Shown piece after piece: positions 45,897 to 58,875 of a DNA stretch of 64,000 bases. The position numbers and the translations under genes were made by a program. Source of the DNA: Cryptomeria japonica. Taxonomy: Eukaryota; Streptophyta; Pinopsida; Cupressales; Cupressaceae. Below the pieces are notes generated by a model that worked only from the letters and a program-made list of their open reading frames with translations, was not told the DNA's origin and made no database searches. The DNA lies in NCBI RefSeq assembly GCF_030272615.1, contig NC_081412.1, forward strand, positions 691,616,083 to 691,680,082, in the 5' to 3' direction. Positions within the stretch are counted from its first letter, which is position 1. Each line of letters opens with the position of its first letter.

Positions 45897-46897
45897 ATGC
45901 CTTTGGTATAGAGATTGCATCTGGGACTAAGACTGAAGGTAACATTTTTCATTTGAATGCTAATGAGAATTTTTTTTTGATTGCTAAGATAGATGAGAGT
46001 TGGTTGTGGCATAGGAGAATGTTTCATGTAAACTTTGAATCATTGATCAAGATCAGTTCTACACAAGCTATTATAGATCTGCCTAAGATTGTTAAAGTTG
46101 TTAATCTAGTATGTAAGGAATGTCAATTGGGTAAGAAAACAAGGATTTCTTTCAACAACAAATAGTATACATCTGATGTACTGCTAGATATTGTGCATAC
46201 TGACCTGTGTCGACTAATAAATATTAGAAGTGTGCAAAGGGATAGATACTTTATGTTGCTAATTGATGATTATTCCAAGATGATGTGGGTTGTCATTTTG
46301 AAGGAGAAATCAAAAGCATTTGATAAATTCAAGATATTCAAAGCTAAAGTTGAAATTGAGTCTAGATTGAAGCTGGAGTGTCTGAGATCTGATAGAGATG
46401 GAGAATTATATTCCAGTGAGTTCAACTCATTCTGTGAGATGCATGGAATCAGAAGACAACTATCTCCTCCTAGGACCCCACAACAGAATGGAGTTGTTGA
46501 AAGGTAGAACCATGATGTTTTGGATGCTGCAAGAGCCATGTTGATTGAAGGAAATATTTTGAAGGTCTACTAGAGAGAAGCTATTAGCACTATAGTCTAT
46601 ATATTTAACAAAGTTCATATCAAAGGTGATACCGGTAAGACCCCTTATGAGATTTGGTTTGGTCATGTTCCTACTATGAAATATTTCAAACTTTTTGGTA
46701 GCAAATTTTATATCAAGAGAGATGAAGATATTGGAAAGTTTGATGCTAGAAGTGATGAAGGTATCTTTCTAGGATATTCTACAAAGAGAAAATCCTACCA
46801 ATCCTATAATAAGAGACTAAGAAAGATAGTTGAAAGTGTAAGTGTGAGAGTGGATGAGAACCTTGAGAAGGAGATCAAAGCTTATGATGATGGTTAA
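45893..46897 (+). pseudogene. CO2 integrase
   Basis: GAG-pre-integrase (ESWLWHRRMFHVNFESL and the HHCC-type CKECQLGK), the core with HTDLC, LLIDDYSKMMWV, LRSDRDGELYSSEF and TPQQNGVVER, then the C-terminal TPYEIWFGHVPTMKYFK. TAGs at 46163, 46505 and 46571 break it; the last stands where the family has Trp. Confidence 0.9.
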
Positions 46898-47041
46898 CAT
46901 GTTGTTTTAGCTCATATTCAGCCTGAAGAGCCTAAGCAGAATGATCTGGTAGAGACAATTAATCTGGATGTTGTTGCTCCTAGTGATGATGTGTAGGAAC
47001 TTGAAGATCAGAACATTTAAAAGACTCCAAAGTATGTAAGA

Positions 47042-47972
47042 TTGAATCATTCTGAGAATCAAATTATTGGTGACAAGAATAAAGGTGTGATGAGTAGAAG
47101 AAGGTTAGCTACAAAAGAACTATGTGTAATTTCCAAAGTTGAACCTAAAGATGTTGTTGAAGCCTATAAAGATGAAAATTGGATGAGAGCTATGGAAGAA
47201 GAGTTAGATCAAATTGAAAAGAATAACACTTGGGAACTTGTGCCTAGACCTAAGGAGATAAAATTTATTGGTACTAAATGGGTATTCAAAAACAAAGCTA
47301 GACTGGTCTACAAAGGATATTCATAGCAAGAAGGGATTGACTATGAGGAAACTTTTTCTCCAGTTGCCAGAATTGAAGCTGTTAGATTGTTTCTTGCTTA
47401 TGCTTCTTATAAATATTTTAAGGTATATCAAATGGATGTCAAATCTACATTTTTGAATGGTGATCTAGAAGAAGAAGTTTACATTGAACATCTTGATGGA
47501 TTTTCACTTTCAGATGATGGAGACATGGTATGCAAGTTGAAGAAAACACTTTATGGATTAAAACAAGCTCCTAGAGCTTGGTGTGATAGATTAGACAAAT
47601 ATTTGTTGAAATTGGGATTTTCTAAAGGCATTGTTGATAGTAATTTGTACTTTAAAATTGAAAATGATAACATTCTGATTGTTGAAGTCTTTGTTGATGA
47701 CATTATTTTTGGTGGTGATGATGATATGAGGATGAAGCTTTCTAGTGATATGCAAAAAGAATTTGAGATGTCTATGATTGGTGAGATGAAATTTTTCTTA
47801 GGTTTGTAGATTGCACAGACATAGAAAGGTATATTCATATCACAAACTAAGTATGTGAAGGAATTGCTAAACAAGTTTGGATTAGATGACTCCAAACCGG
47901 TTGGAACTCCTATGGTGACTGGTTGTAAATTTTCTAAAAATGAGGAATCTCCTAAATCTAATTATAGCTTTT
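47042..47972 (+). pseudogene. CO2 reverse transcriptase, N-terminal part
   Basis: RT with [52 protein letters not shown] and the catalytic FVDDIIFGGDDD. Stops at 47323, 47806 and 47821 stand mostly at Gln positions. CO3 interrupts it at 47972. Confidence 0.93.
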
Positions 47973-49122
47973 TGTTAGAATGTTCTGATACTGGAGGAAA
48001 ACTAAGAGTGGGGGGGGGTGAATCAGTTTTCTAGAAGTTTAACAATTAAAGCAAATTATACCCTTTTACTGGAGAAAGATAAGAACAACACAGTTAAAGA
48101 TAAAACATGAAAGCATGGTACACACAACACCAATATTTTTGATGTGTAAAACCCGGTAAAGGGAAAAACCACGGTGGGAAACCCTACCCACAATAAGATA
48201 ATACTTCTGCAGTAGTATGTGAAATAATTACAATGGGGATTGCACTTGCAATCAGGCCAACCACCTAGAACTCACTACTCATCACAAAAAGAAGTCTCAT
48301 TGACATACATACACAACGGACTACAATCCAGAGAAAATAAATTGTGAAAGTAGCATCTCATAATGCTTGATACAATTCCATTTAAGCACATATGTCTGCC
48401 ATGCAACTCTAGATCCTTCACCACCCTTCGTTGATTGATATATCTCCATTTGCATAAAACCTTTCTCTGATAATGCAAACATAACCATACCAATACCAAA
48501 TTACATGAATAAGTCACCTATAAATACAGATCATCAACCTTGATAACAAGGTCAGCTAAACCCTAAACCCATAAACCTATAATTACAAAAATTACATCAC
48601 ATGATACCACCAGACCAATATTATGATTTACATTAAATAGCATGGACCTAATTCAAATTCCCAAACAATTATATCTATCAGAAATCATGTTAAGACCAAT
48701 CTCCAACACGTTTCTCCAACCAGTAGAAACCCTCAGTGCAATAACACAAAATAATCAACTGGATCCAAATAGGACCACCAAACAATTAGGAAATGATCAA
48801 GAAGCACCTTTGGTATGTTAGAAATCATTTCCATAAGCTACACCAAAATCACTTAACCAAATCATCAAATATTGCCAACCAGTGTAGCTAACCGGTACCA
48901 AGAATATCAATCGGGAACATAAATGATAGCTTCCGAAGCACCAAATCATGAACCAACTAAATATGACAAGCATGTAACTATCCTGAATAACCATCCAAAA
49001 TTGAATCCAAGGATTTGATCATACTAGATCAGAATCAGCCAAAACCAAGTCCAACTGGGACTAGGAACCAATCGGGATATAGTGTTGACATAAATGACAA
49101 CACATAGTCACTATTGCCAACA
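47973..49122 (-). repeat. CO3 3' LTR
   Basis: 1,150 bp. The shared LTR box is at 48263-48282 and the conserved GTCATTTATGTCAAC motif (minus) at 49084-49098. Confidence 0.92.
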
Positions 49123-49345
49123 ATCTCCCCCTTTGGCATTGATGGAAACAATGAATGTGAAAAACATCCAAGTGCTAAGGAATGCCAACAATCTCCCCAA
49201 CCAATCAAAAACCTACAAAATATCTCTCCCCCTAAGATTATCAGTTTTCACATGAATACTATCTCCCCCTTTGGCATCAATGATAAAGGGCTGATGCCAA
49301 ACCAAAATATTGAAACAGACAACTGCCTACTCCCCCTGAGCAAAA
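49123..49345 (-). promoter_or_regulatory. CO3 polypurine tracts
   Basis: Minus-strand AAAGGGGGAGATT next to the LTR (49123-49135); further tracts at about 49224-49234, 49263-49274 and 49331-49340. Confidence 0.65.
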
Positions 49346-49460
49346 ACATCATCCCATCAACCCGGATCAGAATATATGTAAGATAAGCTCACCGAATTGA
49401 TGCATCCCTGCATCTCTAAGTCTCTGTCGGAGGGGTGGTGACCTCCAACTAATCTCTAAG

Positions 49461-50832
49461 TTATTCAAAGTTATCTTTAGGAAATGGTTTTGTTAAAATA
49501 TCTACAATTTGTTCCTTAGTAGGCACATAAACCAATATGACTTCCTTTGCTTCAACCTTTTCCTTCAAGAAATTATACCTTATAGAAATGTGTTTTGACT
49601 TGGAATGAAATACTGAATTCTTTGACATATCAATAGCAGCAATATTATCACATTGAATGATAATAGGCTCATCATAAATTACCCTTATATCCTTCAACAT
49701 CTGCTTCATCCATAAAATCTGAGTACAATTTGTTGCAACAACTACATATTCAACTTCAATAGTAGATAATGAAGTGCATGATTGTTTCTTGCTAAGTCAT
49801 GAGACTAATTTCTTCCCAAGAAATAATACACCACCTGTAGTGCTCTTCCTATCATCAACATCACCTACCCAATCTGAGTTTGTATAGGCACATAATCTAA
49901 AATCATCATCCTTTGGATACCATAACCCATACTTTGTCATTCCTACCAAATATCTGAATATTCTTTTAATAGCAATATCATGGCTTCCTCTCGGATCAGA
50001 CTGAAATCTAGAAGATATGTAGACAACATTCATTATATCAGGTCTGGTCTGAGTTAAGTACAACAATCCACCAATTATTGATTTGTACCTACTTGGATTC
50101 ACTCTAGGAGATTCATCTTCCTTAGTCAAGTTGCAACCAGTTATCATAGGAGTACCAACAGGTTTTGAATTTTCAAGACCAAATTTATTTAACAATTCCT
50201 TTACATATTTAATTTGACAAATGAAAATACCTTTATCAGTTTGAGTAATCTACAAACCTAAGAAAAATTTCATCTCTCCAATTATAGACATTTCAAATTC
50301 ATTCTTCATATCATTAGCAAATTTCATGCATAAACTTTCTTCTCCTCCAAAAATGATATCATCAACAAAGAATTCAATGATTAGTATGTCATCATGCTCA
50401 ATATTATAATATAAGTTACTATCAACATTACCTTTGCTAAAACCAAGCTTTGAAAGATGTTTATCTAATCTAGCATACCATTCTCTAGGGTCTTTTTTTA
50501 GTCCATATAAAGTTTTCATCAATCTGCATACCATGTCCTTGTCCTCTGATAAAGAAAATCCATCGGGCTGCTCAATATAGACTTCCTCCTCAATATCTCC
50601 ATTCATAAATGCATATTTAACATCCATATAATATACCTTGTATTTTCTTGTGTGTTGCATAGGAAAGAAATAGTCTTACCCCTTCAATTCTTGCAACCGG
50701 AGCATAAGTTTCATCATAATCAACTCCTTCTTCATGTGAATAACCTTTGCAAACCAATCTAGTCTTGTTACTTACAACCTGACCTTCCTCATTTAATTTA
50801 CTACTAAAAAACCCATTTAGTTCCAATAGCAT
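49461..50832 (-). pseudogene. CO3 reverse transcriptase and RNase H
   Basis: From 50832 down: [37 protein letters not shown], the catalytic FFVDDIIFGGEE (about 50365), GGLLYLTQTRPDIM, the RNase H block DWVGDVDDRKSTT and the tail DILTKPFPKDNFE. Breaks at 50250, 49797 and near 49710. Confidence 0.92.
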
Positions 50833-51279
50833 TTTTATCTTTAGGCCTAGGAACCAATTCCCATGTTTTATTTATTCTTTTCTATCTGATTCAATTCCTC
50901 TTCCATAGCTTTCATCCAGTTCTCATCTTTACTTGCTTCAATAAAATATTTCAGTTAAATTTGAGAAATTAAAAATACCTCTTCATCAACTAACCTTCTT
51001 CTTGTCATCACACCTTTCCTCTTGTCTCCAATGATCTGATCTTCAAAATGATTCACCTTTACATACTTGGGAGTCTTAGGATAGTCTTGACTTTCTGACC
51101 CTTTCTACTCATCAATAGTCACTATGGAATTTCTTGATGTTACCAGAGCAACCAGATCAATGCTCTAAACTGATTCTTGCACTGACAGTTCTAATCTCAC
51201 AAATTCATCTTCTGATCCATAGTCATATGATCTAATCTGATTGTTACCTTTCTCATCCACCTTGACATTTATTCTTTCC

Positions 51280-52200
51280 ATTATCCTATTCAATATTTTT
51301 TTATAACATTTATATGCTTTACTCTTAGTAGAATAACCCAAAAATATTCCATCATCACATCTAGGATCAAATTTACCTATTACATCATCTCTTCTAATAT
51401 AGCATTTACTTCCAAAAATTCTAAAATATCTGACAATAGGAGTATGACCAGACCATAATTCATAAGGATTCTTACTGGTATCACCTTTTATGTGTACTCT
51501 GTTGAAAGTTTATACCACAGTATTGACAAATTCTCTCCAATAGATATCAAGAAATTTGGCTTCCATCATCATGGACCTTGTAGAATCTAAGATAGTTATG
51601 TTCTTCCTTTCCACTATTCCATTTTGTTGTGGGGTTCTAGGTACAAAAAATTGTCTTCTGATTCCATGCTTCTAACAAAAATTTTTAAACTCACCGGATG
51701 TAAATTCACTACCTTGATCTAACCTAAAACATTTTATCTTCAATCCTATTTCTGTGTCAACTATAGCTTTGAAAATTTTGAATTTCTCAAGAGCTTCTGA
51801 TTTTTCTTAAAAAGTGCAACCCACATCATTCTAGAATAATCATCAATAAGCAACATAAAGTATCTATCACCTTGAAAACTTTTAACCCTTGTCGGTCCAC
51901 ATAGATCAGTATGAACAAGATCAAGAATTTCATTAGATCTATCATGTATGCTTTTGAAAGAAGTTCTAACTTGCTTACCCATTTGACATTCTCTACATAT
52001 CAGATTATGAGGCTCGATAATCTTGGGAAAATCTCTGATAGCTTGAGTTGAACTGATATTCACTATGAGATTAAAATTTATGTGACGCATCCTCTTATAC
52101 CATAACCAACTTTCATCAATCTGAGCAATCAAGCAAGCCTTCTCACCAGAGTTCAAATGACAAATATTTCCTTTGGTCTAAGTTCCGGATGCAATTTCCA
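51280..52200 (-). pseudogene. CO3 integrase
   Basis: Pre-integrase ESWLWYKRMRHINFN and CRECQMGK, then HTDLCGPTRVKSFQGDRYF and LLIDDYSRMMWV. A frame break near 51765-51810 falls within the core, and the TPQQN...VERK segment continues at about 51600. Confidence 0.88.
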
Positions 52201-52419
52201 ATCCAGATCTATTGATATTCTTGCACTTTCCATCTTAAAATTGTAAATGAAATCCTCTATCCACCATCTGATCTACACTCAAAATATTATTCTTCAAACC
52301 TTTAACATAATAAACATTGACAATATTAGTCTTACCATCCAAGGATATTGTTCCTTTGCCTTTGATCTTGCATACCTTGTTGTCTCCAAATCTGACTAGT
52401 CCACCATCAAATTCTTATA

Positions 52420-53635
52420 GAGTCAGGAATTTCCTCTTGTCACCAGTCATGTGATGTGAGAAACCACTATCTATAACCCATTCATCCTTCTCTTAAATTT
52501 TAGCAGCTAGAGCCTTCTCCTCAGTATGAGTTGTATCAATGATAGGTTCTGAAGAATCATCCTTAATAGCAATAAAGACCCAATCTTTACTATAGCTTCC
52601 ATTACTAGATCCACTTATAGGTTCATCATCATCAATAATACCAAAATCATCATCACCAGCATAGTAACATGATTTATCCTTATTCCTTCTAAATCTAGGT
52701 TTGCTCTGGTATTCTAGATTAGGCTTATAACTCCTCATAAATCTTTCTTGATTTGTAGCAGCTCTTTTAGGACATCTAGAAGCAAAATGACCAATCTTAT
52801 TGCATGGAAGACATTTAAAAGGAACTTTTCCTTCATACTTACTTCCAACCGGTCCTTTAGGGATTCTTCTAGCAATTAGGGATTCCAACTCTTCAAGTTC
52901 CATGTCTTCTCTCTCAATGTCTTCCAAATCTTTAGCATATAACTCCTTCAAGTCTATCTTCTGCTTACCAGAGGCAAATGCTTTAAATGCAGTCTCAAGT
53001 TTAGTAGCACTCTGATCTCCAAGTTACTCAAGTTCAAAAGCAGTCAACTTCCCAAGTAATGTATCTCTGGTAATAGGGGTACTTGACATTGTCCGAAGTT
53101 CATTAATAGTAGTAGCCTTCATTTTGTAAGTCGGAGGTAGAACTCTTAGAATATTTGACACAACCTCATCCTTAGTGACATTTCCACCACAACATTTGAT
53201 TCCCATGACAATCTCATTCACTTTATCCATGAAAGAACTTATCTTTTCATCTTCTTCCATCTTCAAAGTTTCATATCTCACTTAGAAACCTTGAAGTTTT
53301 GCAATCTTTACTGCTTAGTCACCCTCATAAAGAGTTTCCATCTTCAACCAGATCTGCTTTGAATTTTCCAATTCTATGACATTCAATAGCTTCTTATTAG
53401 ATAGGGCACTCAACAATGCTTCTTTTGCTCTGACATCATTATTAGCTCTTTTTTGTTCATCAAGAGGTGTCAGTGTTCCAAAATTTGGATCATGAGGTGT
53501 ATACCCTTTTTCTACTATCTCCCAAACTTCATCTCTAAGACATCTAAGTGAATCTTCATTCGCTCCTTCCATAATTTGTAATTTGTACCATCAAATCTGT
53601 GACTCTCCTTCCGATAGGGATTGAATGTAGAAGTT
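52420..53635 (-). pseudogene. CO3 gag and protease
   Basis: From about 53635: HRFDGTNYKLWKERMKIHL (gag N-terminus), a shift near 53560, KEALLSALSNKKLLNV, YETLKMEEDEKISSFMDKV, the knuckle CLPCNKIGHFASRC with all zinc ligands (52772-52813), and protease WVIDSGFSHHMTGD (about 52480-52440) with its Asp-Ser-Gly intact. The stop at 52493-52495 lies just before the protease. Confidence 0.9.
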
Positions 53636-53642
53636 GATACCA
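53633..53642 (-). promoter_or_regulatory. CO3 primer-binding site
   Basis: Minus-strand TGGTATCAAC, two bases after the 5' LTR. Confidence 0.75.
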
Positions 53643-53644
53643 AT

Positions 53645-54847
53645 TGTTAGAATGTTTTGATACCAGAGGAAAACTGAGAAGAGGGGGGTTAATCAGTTTT
53701 CCACAAGTTTAATAGTTAAAGAAAATTATAAACCTTTTACTAGAGCAAGATAAGAATAGAAAAGTGAAACATAAAACATGAAAGCATAGTACACACAACA
53801 CCAATATTTTTGATGTGGAAAACCCGGTAAAGGGAAAAACCACGATGCAAAACCCTACCCACAATCAGATAATACTTCTGCAACAGTATGTGAAATAATT
53901 ACAATGGGGATTACACTTGCAATTAGGCCAACCACCTAGAACTCACTACTCATCACAAAAACAAGTCTCACTGACTTACATAAATATCAAACTACAATCG
54001 AGAGAAAATGAATTGTGAAAGTAGCATCTCCTAATGCTTGATACGATTTTGGTTAAACAAAGATGTCTACCCTGCAACTCTAGATCCTTCACAACCCCTC
54101 TTTGATTGATATATCTCTATTCATACAAAAAAATTCTCTGATAATGAATACATAACCATACCGATACCAAATTACATGAATAAGTCACCTATAAATACAG
54201 ATCATCAACCTTGATAACAAGGTCAGCTAAAGCCTAAACCCATAAACCTATAATTATAAAAATTACATCACATGATACCACCAAACCAATATTATGATTT
54301 ACATTACATATCATGGACCTAATTCAAATTCCCAAACTATTATATGTATCGGAAATCACATTAAGAGAAATCTCCAACACATTTCTCCAACAGGTAGAAA
54401 CCCTCAGTGTAATAACACATAATAATCAACTAGATCCAAATAAGACCACCAAATCATCATGCCAGCCAATGCGAAGCTGCCAAACAATTAGGAAATGATC
54501 AAGAAACACCTTCAGCATGTTAGAAATCATTTCCATAAGCCGGACCAAAATCACTTAACCAAATCATCAAATATCGCCAACTGGTAAAGCTAACTGGTAC
54601 CAAGAATATCAACCGGGAACATAAACGATATCTTCTGGAGTACCAAATCATGAACCAACTGAATATGAAAAGAATGTAACCATCCTGAATAACCATCCAA
54701 AACCAAATCCAAGGATCTGATCATACCAGATCAGAATCAGCCAAAACCAAGTCCAACTGGGATAGCAGCAACCAACTGGGAAAGAACCAAATCCAACTGG
54801 GATACAGTGTTGACATCAATGACAACACATAGCCACTATTGCCAACA
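53645..54847 (-). repeat. CO3 5' LTR
   Basis: 1,203 bp partner of 47973-49122. It is about 50 bp longer, mainly from extra sequence near 54461-54485 and 54760-54795. Confidence 0.92.
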
Positions 54848-55520
54848 CTTGTATAGATCTATGGTTGGTGGATTTTTATATCTCACTCAGACTAGGCCTG
54901 AGATTATGCATGCTATATGTATGGCTATTAGATATCAAGTTGTTCTGAAGAAAAGTCATCTCACTGTTGTTAAAAGGATATTCAAATATCTAAAGGAAAC
55001 TGAGCATTATGGTTTATAGTATCCAAAGAATGATGATTTGATGTTGCGTGCCTACATTGATGCATATTGGGCTGGTGATGTAGATGACTTGAAGAGTACT
55101 ACCAATGGAGCATTCTTTTTAGGTAAGAAGTTGGTCTCATGGGCTAGTAAGAAACAAGATTCAGTGTCTCTATTACCATCGAAGCTGAGTACATTGTTGC
55201 TGCTAGTAATTGCACTCAGATAGTTTGGATGAAGCAAATGTTGAAAGATATCAGTTATTCATGAATAAACTACTATCATTTACTATGATAATTCTAGTTG
55301 CCTAAACATGTCAAAGAATCTGGTGCAGCATTCAAAGACAATATATATCAATCAAATATAACTACTTGAGAGAGCAAGTCACTGAATAGAAGGTGAAGTT
55401 GGACTTATGTATCTACAAAGGAACAAATTGATGATATTTTTACTAAGCATTTTCCTACAGATACATTTTTCTATTTTAGAGACACATTAGGGGTATCCAC
55501 CCCTCCTAATGAGTACTAGA
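54848..55520 (+). pseudogene. CO2 RNase H and pol C-terminus
   Basis: Resumes in frame with 47972 when one flanking pentamer is counted. SMVGGFLYLTQTRPEIMHA, then DAYWAGDVDDLKSTT (the family usually has DADWAGD) and GKKLVSWASKKQ, a shift near 55170, and a FTK-x-FP tail ending near 55519. Confidence 0.88.
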
Positions 55521-55684
55521 TGCATTGAGTTAGATCGATCTGGTGGAATTCAGAGTTTTTTTCCTTTATCCGGATTGATGAGTTGGTGTTGCTCCTCTAC
55601 TGGAGTAGTCCGTTGATTTGGCTATATGTCAAAGCAGGAGAGAGATTTATGATTTTGGAGAGAGTCGGATCTTTGGCATTACTA

Positions 55685-55821
55685 TCAAAGGGGGAGAGAG
55701 ATCATGTGAAAAATAGTTTTATCTATCTTGATCTTAGGGGTAGTTTGTTGGTGATATCTTCTTTCTTTACATTGACTGTTTTTCACATTCATATGTTGCC
55801 ATCAATGCCAAAGGTGGAGAT
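55685..55821 (+). promoter_or_regulatory. CO2 polypurine tracts
   Basis: AAAGGTGGAGATT adjoins the 3' LTR (55809-55821); TCAAAGGGGGAG at 55685-55696 is a second, upstream tract. Confidence 0.7.
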
Positions 55822-57055
55822 TGTTGGATTTAGTTGATCATTGTTTCTGCTAGGATATGTTGTTGTCATTGATGTCAACATATTCCTATGATCTATTTCG
55901 GTGAGTTTGGGAAGATTTTTTGATCCGGTTTTATAGTTTGGTTTTGCTGATCACTGTTTTGCAGAATCCAATATGATCAAATTTTGTGCTGAGACTTTGG
56001 GATATTATCTTGGATGATCTTCTAAATCTTCATTTTAGATGGTTCATGATTTGGTGCTCCACAAGTTATCTTTCCTTGTGACAGTTGTTGATTAGTTGTG
56101 TTCTTATGCTTCTAGATGTTGATTGATGAAGATTTGAAAAGTGGTGTTGGTGTAGCTATTCTGAATAATTATAACATGTTTACTGGTGTTTCCTAGTGGT
56201 GTCCTATTTATTCTGGCAATCCGTATTGATCTTTGTGTGAGTTTTGGTGATTTTTATGAACCGGTGATGATTTTTGTGTTATACGATATTTCTGGTGGTG
56301 AAGTGTGTTGAAGTTGGTCTTAGCAGGATTTCCGGTGAATATGAGCGTTTGTGAATTAGAATTAGGTCCATGCTATGTAATGTAAATCATAATATTGGTC
56401 TGGTGGTCGATCCTTGTATTGTGAAATGTAATTTTGGTAATTGTAAGTTGAGGGTTGAGGGTTTAGCCAACCTTGTTATCAAGGTTGATGATTTGTATAT
56501 ATAGGTGAGATGCTTATGTAATTTGTGTGTTGGTATTATGTTTGCATTATCAGAGAGATGAATGTGCAAACAAGGATATATCATTCAATGAAGTTTTGAG
56601 GTGAGTTTGGTGTTGTAGAGCAGACAACTATGCTTACCAAGAACTGTCATCAGGCATTTGTAAATGTTGTCATTGCATTTCATTCCTTCCGAATTGTAGT
56701 CTGAATCATATTGTAAGTTAGTGAGACTTCCCTAAGGGTTGTATCCTTTCGGGAAAATATCTTTTGAGTAGTGAGCTCCAAGAAATGTGCCTCAATGTAT
56801 GTGCATTCCCTAATGTAATATTTGCACATACTACTACAGAGTATCATCTTACTGTGGGTAGGTTCCTACCATGGTTTGTCCCTTAACTGAGTTTTCCACG
56901 TCAAAATTTTTGGTGTTGTTTGTTGTGTTGTTAATTTGGTTATCTGAGTATTGTTGCAGTTTATCAGTTCTTGTTTTGAAGTGTAATTTTCTAGATCTAG
57001 TGAAGATTGATTCATCCCTCGCCCTCTCAGTCTTCTTCCTTGATTGCTGCTAATA
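55822..57055 (+). repeat. CO2 3' LTR
   Basis: 1,234 bp partner of 43218-44475, lacking about 26 bp near 55975. The last base pair before the TSD is TA instead of CA. Confidence 0.94.
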
Positions 57056-57060
57056 GGAAT

Positions 57061-58863
57061 ATGTGAGTTTTATTTATTTAAGTGTCTTATACTTGCAATT
57101 AATTTTTATATGGGAGTTATGGCTTGTTGTTGTCGTTATTCGTAATTTCCTCTTTTATGTGGTCTGGTATAGTTGAGTTGACCATTGGTTGACCGAATTA
57201 CCTCTAGGTAGTTTATTTCCTTGTAGAGGTTGAAAGTGGTCAGGTTTTAGATCAATATGAATGTTATTTCATGTAATTGATTAATCATGTGGTTAAGTTC
57301 TTTAATTAAGAAATGTAATTTTATGAATTATAATATTCTAATAATTAAAGATAAATCACATGCTTTATGAAAAGTATGATACAAAAGGGAATTTAATATC
57401 CAAGGAGGATTTTGGTGATACATAATCATGATTTTATATGTTGGTGTTTGGATTAGTATTTAGAATTTTTCTTTCTCCCAACCGAGACCAGTGTGGGAAT
57501 GAGTATGTACTTACTCAGAAGGGAAATTTTGATTATCCTTGTGCATTGAATAGTTCGATTAGTAAAAAATTGAATTTATTATTACTGAACTTAATGATAC
57601 CTTTAGATAATAAAAATCTCATGTCTATAGATGAGGTTTTATTAGTTTCTTTTATGTTCATGTTATGGTTTTCTTGCTTCTAGAAGAGTAAAATGTAGTT
57701 AAGGACTTTCAATGTTAGGGATTATGTGTATACCAAGATAATCTCATTAAATAGGTTGATAATAAATTTAGGAAGGTATCTAAATGAATCTTTGTCGAAT
57801 TATGGTTCTTTAGTATCAGGTTAAGTGTGTCTTGTTTTTAGGTGAATCATGTATTTGAATTCCAACTGGTTGAGGTAGTTAGTTGGGTATGTAAACCTTC
57901 TAATTATAGTCATGTTACCTTTAGTATAGCATTAAGTAATGCTTGATCTTAAGAGGCTAAGAGTGGATAGGAAACAAGAGGAAGAATGCTAATTCTTTAT
58001 GAAAAAGGCTATCCTTTAAAAGAAATAGCTATCCCAATTATATTCTTGTATGAAGATATTATATTGAAATTAAGATTTCTTTATGTAGAATTAGGTGTGA
58101 GTGTTTTAATGATGCATTTCCTTCGTTTTTATCTAGTTCATTATGTCAGATGTAGGTTATATCTATCTCTTTAAACATTCTTAATGCTCCAAGGTATCAT
58201 ATTGGTTTACATTAGTGTTGGAGTCGGTGTTTTGGGACCCTTGGTGTAGTTTCGTAGGGAAATTGTTGTACAACAACCTTTATATTAGATTATCTAGGAC
58301 TTCGTCTATGTTTCACCTAAGTGGATGGCAATCAACGAGATATCTGTCTAGGGTAGGAGGCCCTAGAAAGGGTTGTATACCCACTTTTTTTATGATTTTT
58401 AAGTCGAACTATGAAGTCTCTGCGCATTCATGTAGGCAAGGCCATCTACGATGAGCCCTCAAGACTGTAGGTCTATCCCTTAGGTTTGGCTCTTTTGAGT
58501 TGTTTGGTCATGTCACTCTTCCTAGGTTATATGTTTACCCTATGTGTTCAACAAAGATGTTTTATCTAGTTAAGTCATTGTTTGGTTTACCCTATTGATG
58601 TTTTATATATATAATGTGTGCATCTAGCGGTGTAGGATTATATGTAGGAACGTGCGGCAAGTTGAGACATGTGTTGTATCAGGAAGAGAAATCTCAGGTA
58701 TGAGGTGATAGGTTTTTTAATTGAATGTTGTTTTAATTAGAATTCAATATGTTATAGTGCACATAATCATTACCTTTTACTAATGTTGTAATATGTGGAT
58801 GTTTAAAAAAAAAATTGTTGCTACTTTTTAGTGATGTTCGCTTGAGAAAAAGTGGGCATTACA
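57061..58863 (+). repeat. LARD 5' LTR, second part
   Basis: 1,803 bp from the right CO2 duplication to the terminal GGGCATTACA. It holds several short frames, none recognisable. Confidence 0.8.
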
Positions 58864-58865
58864 TT

Positions 58866-58875
58866 TGGTATCAGA
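58866..58875 (+). promoter_or_regulatory. LARD primer-binding site
   Basis: TGGTATCAGA two bases after the LTR end, initiator Met tRNA type. Confidence 0.8.

Larger units (their letters stand above)
47973..54847 (-). mobile_element. CO3: Ty1/copia retrotransposon nested in CO2
   Basis: LTRs 47973-49122 and 53645-54847 (as plotted, TGTTAGAATGTT...TTGCCAACA). The flanking pentamers are CTTTT (47968-47972) and CTTGT (54848-54852), a TSD with one change. It is inserted opposite to CO2, inside its RT-RNase H. Gag, protease, integrase, RT and RNase H are all recognisable on the minus strand with scattered stops and shifts. Confidence 0.93.
43218..57055 (+). mobile_element. CO2: Ty1/copia retrotransposon split by CO3
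   Basis: LTRs 43218-44475 and 55822-57055 (TGTTGGATTTAG...GCTAACA/GCTAATA), perfect TSD GGAAT at 43213-43217 and 57056-57060, inserted in the LARD 5' LTR. Gag, protease, integrase and RT run to 47972, CO3 follows, and RNase H resumes at 54848 in the same frame. Stops, a lost protease active site and an altered zinc knuckle show it is dead. Confidence 0.95.
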
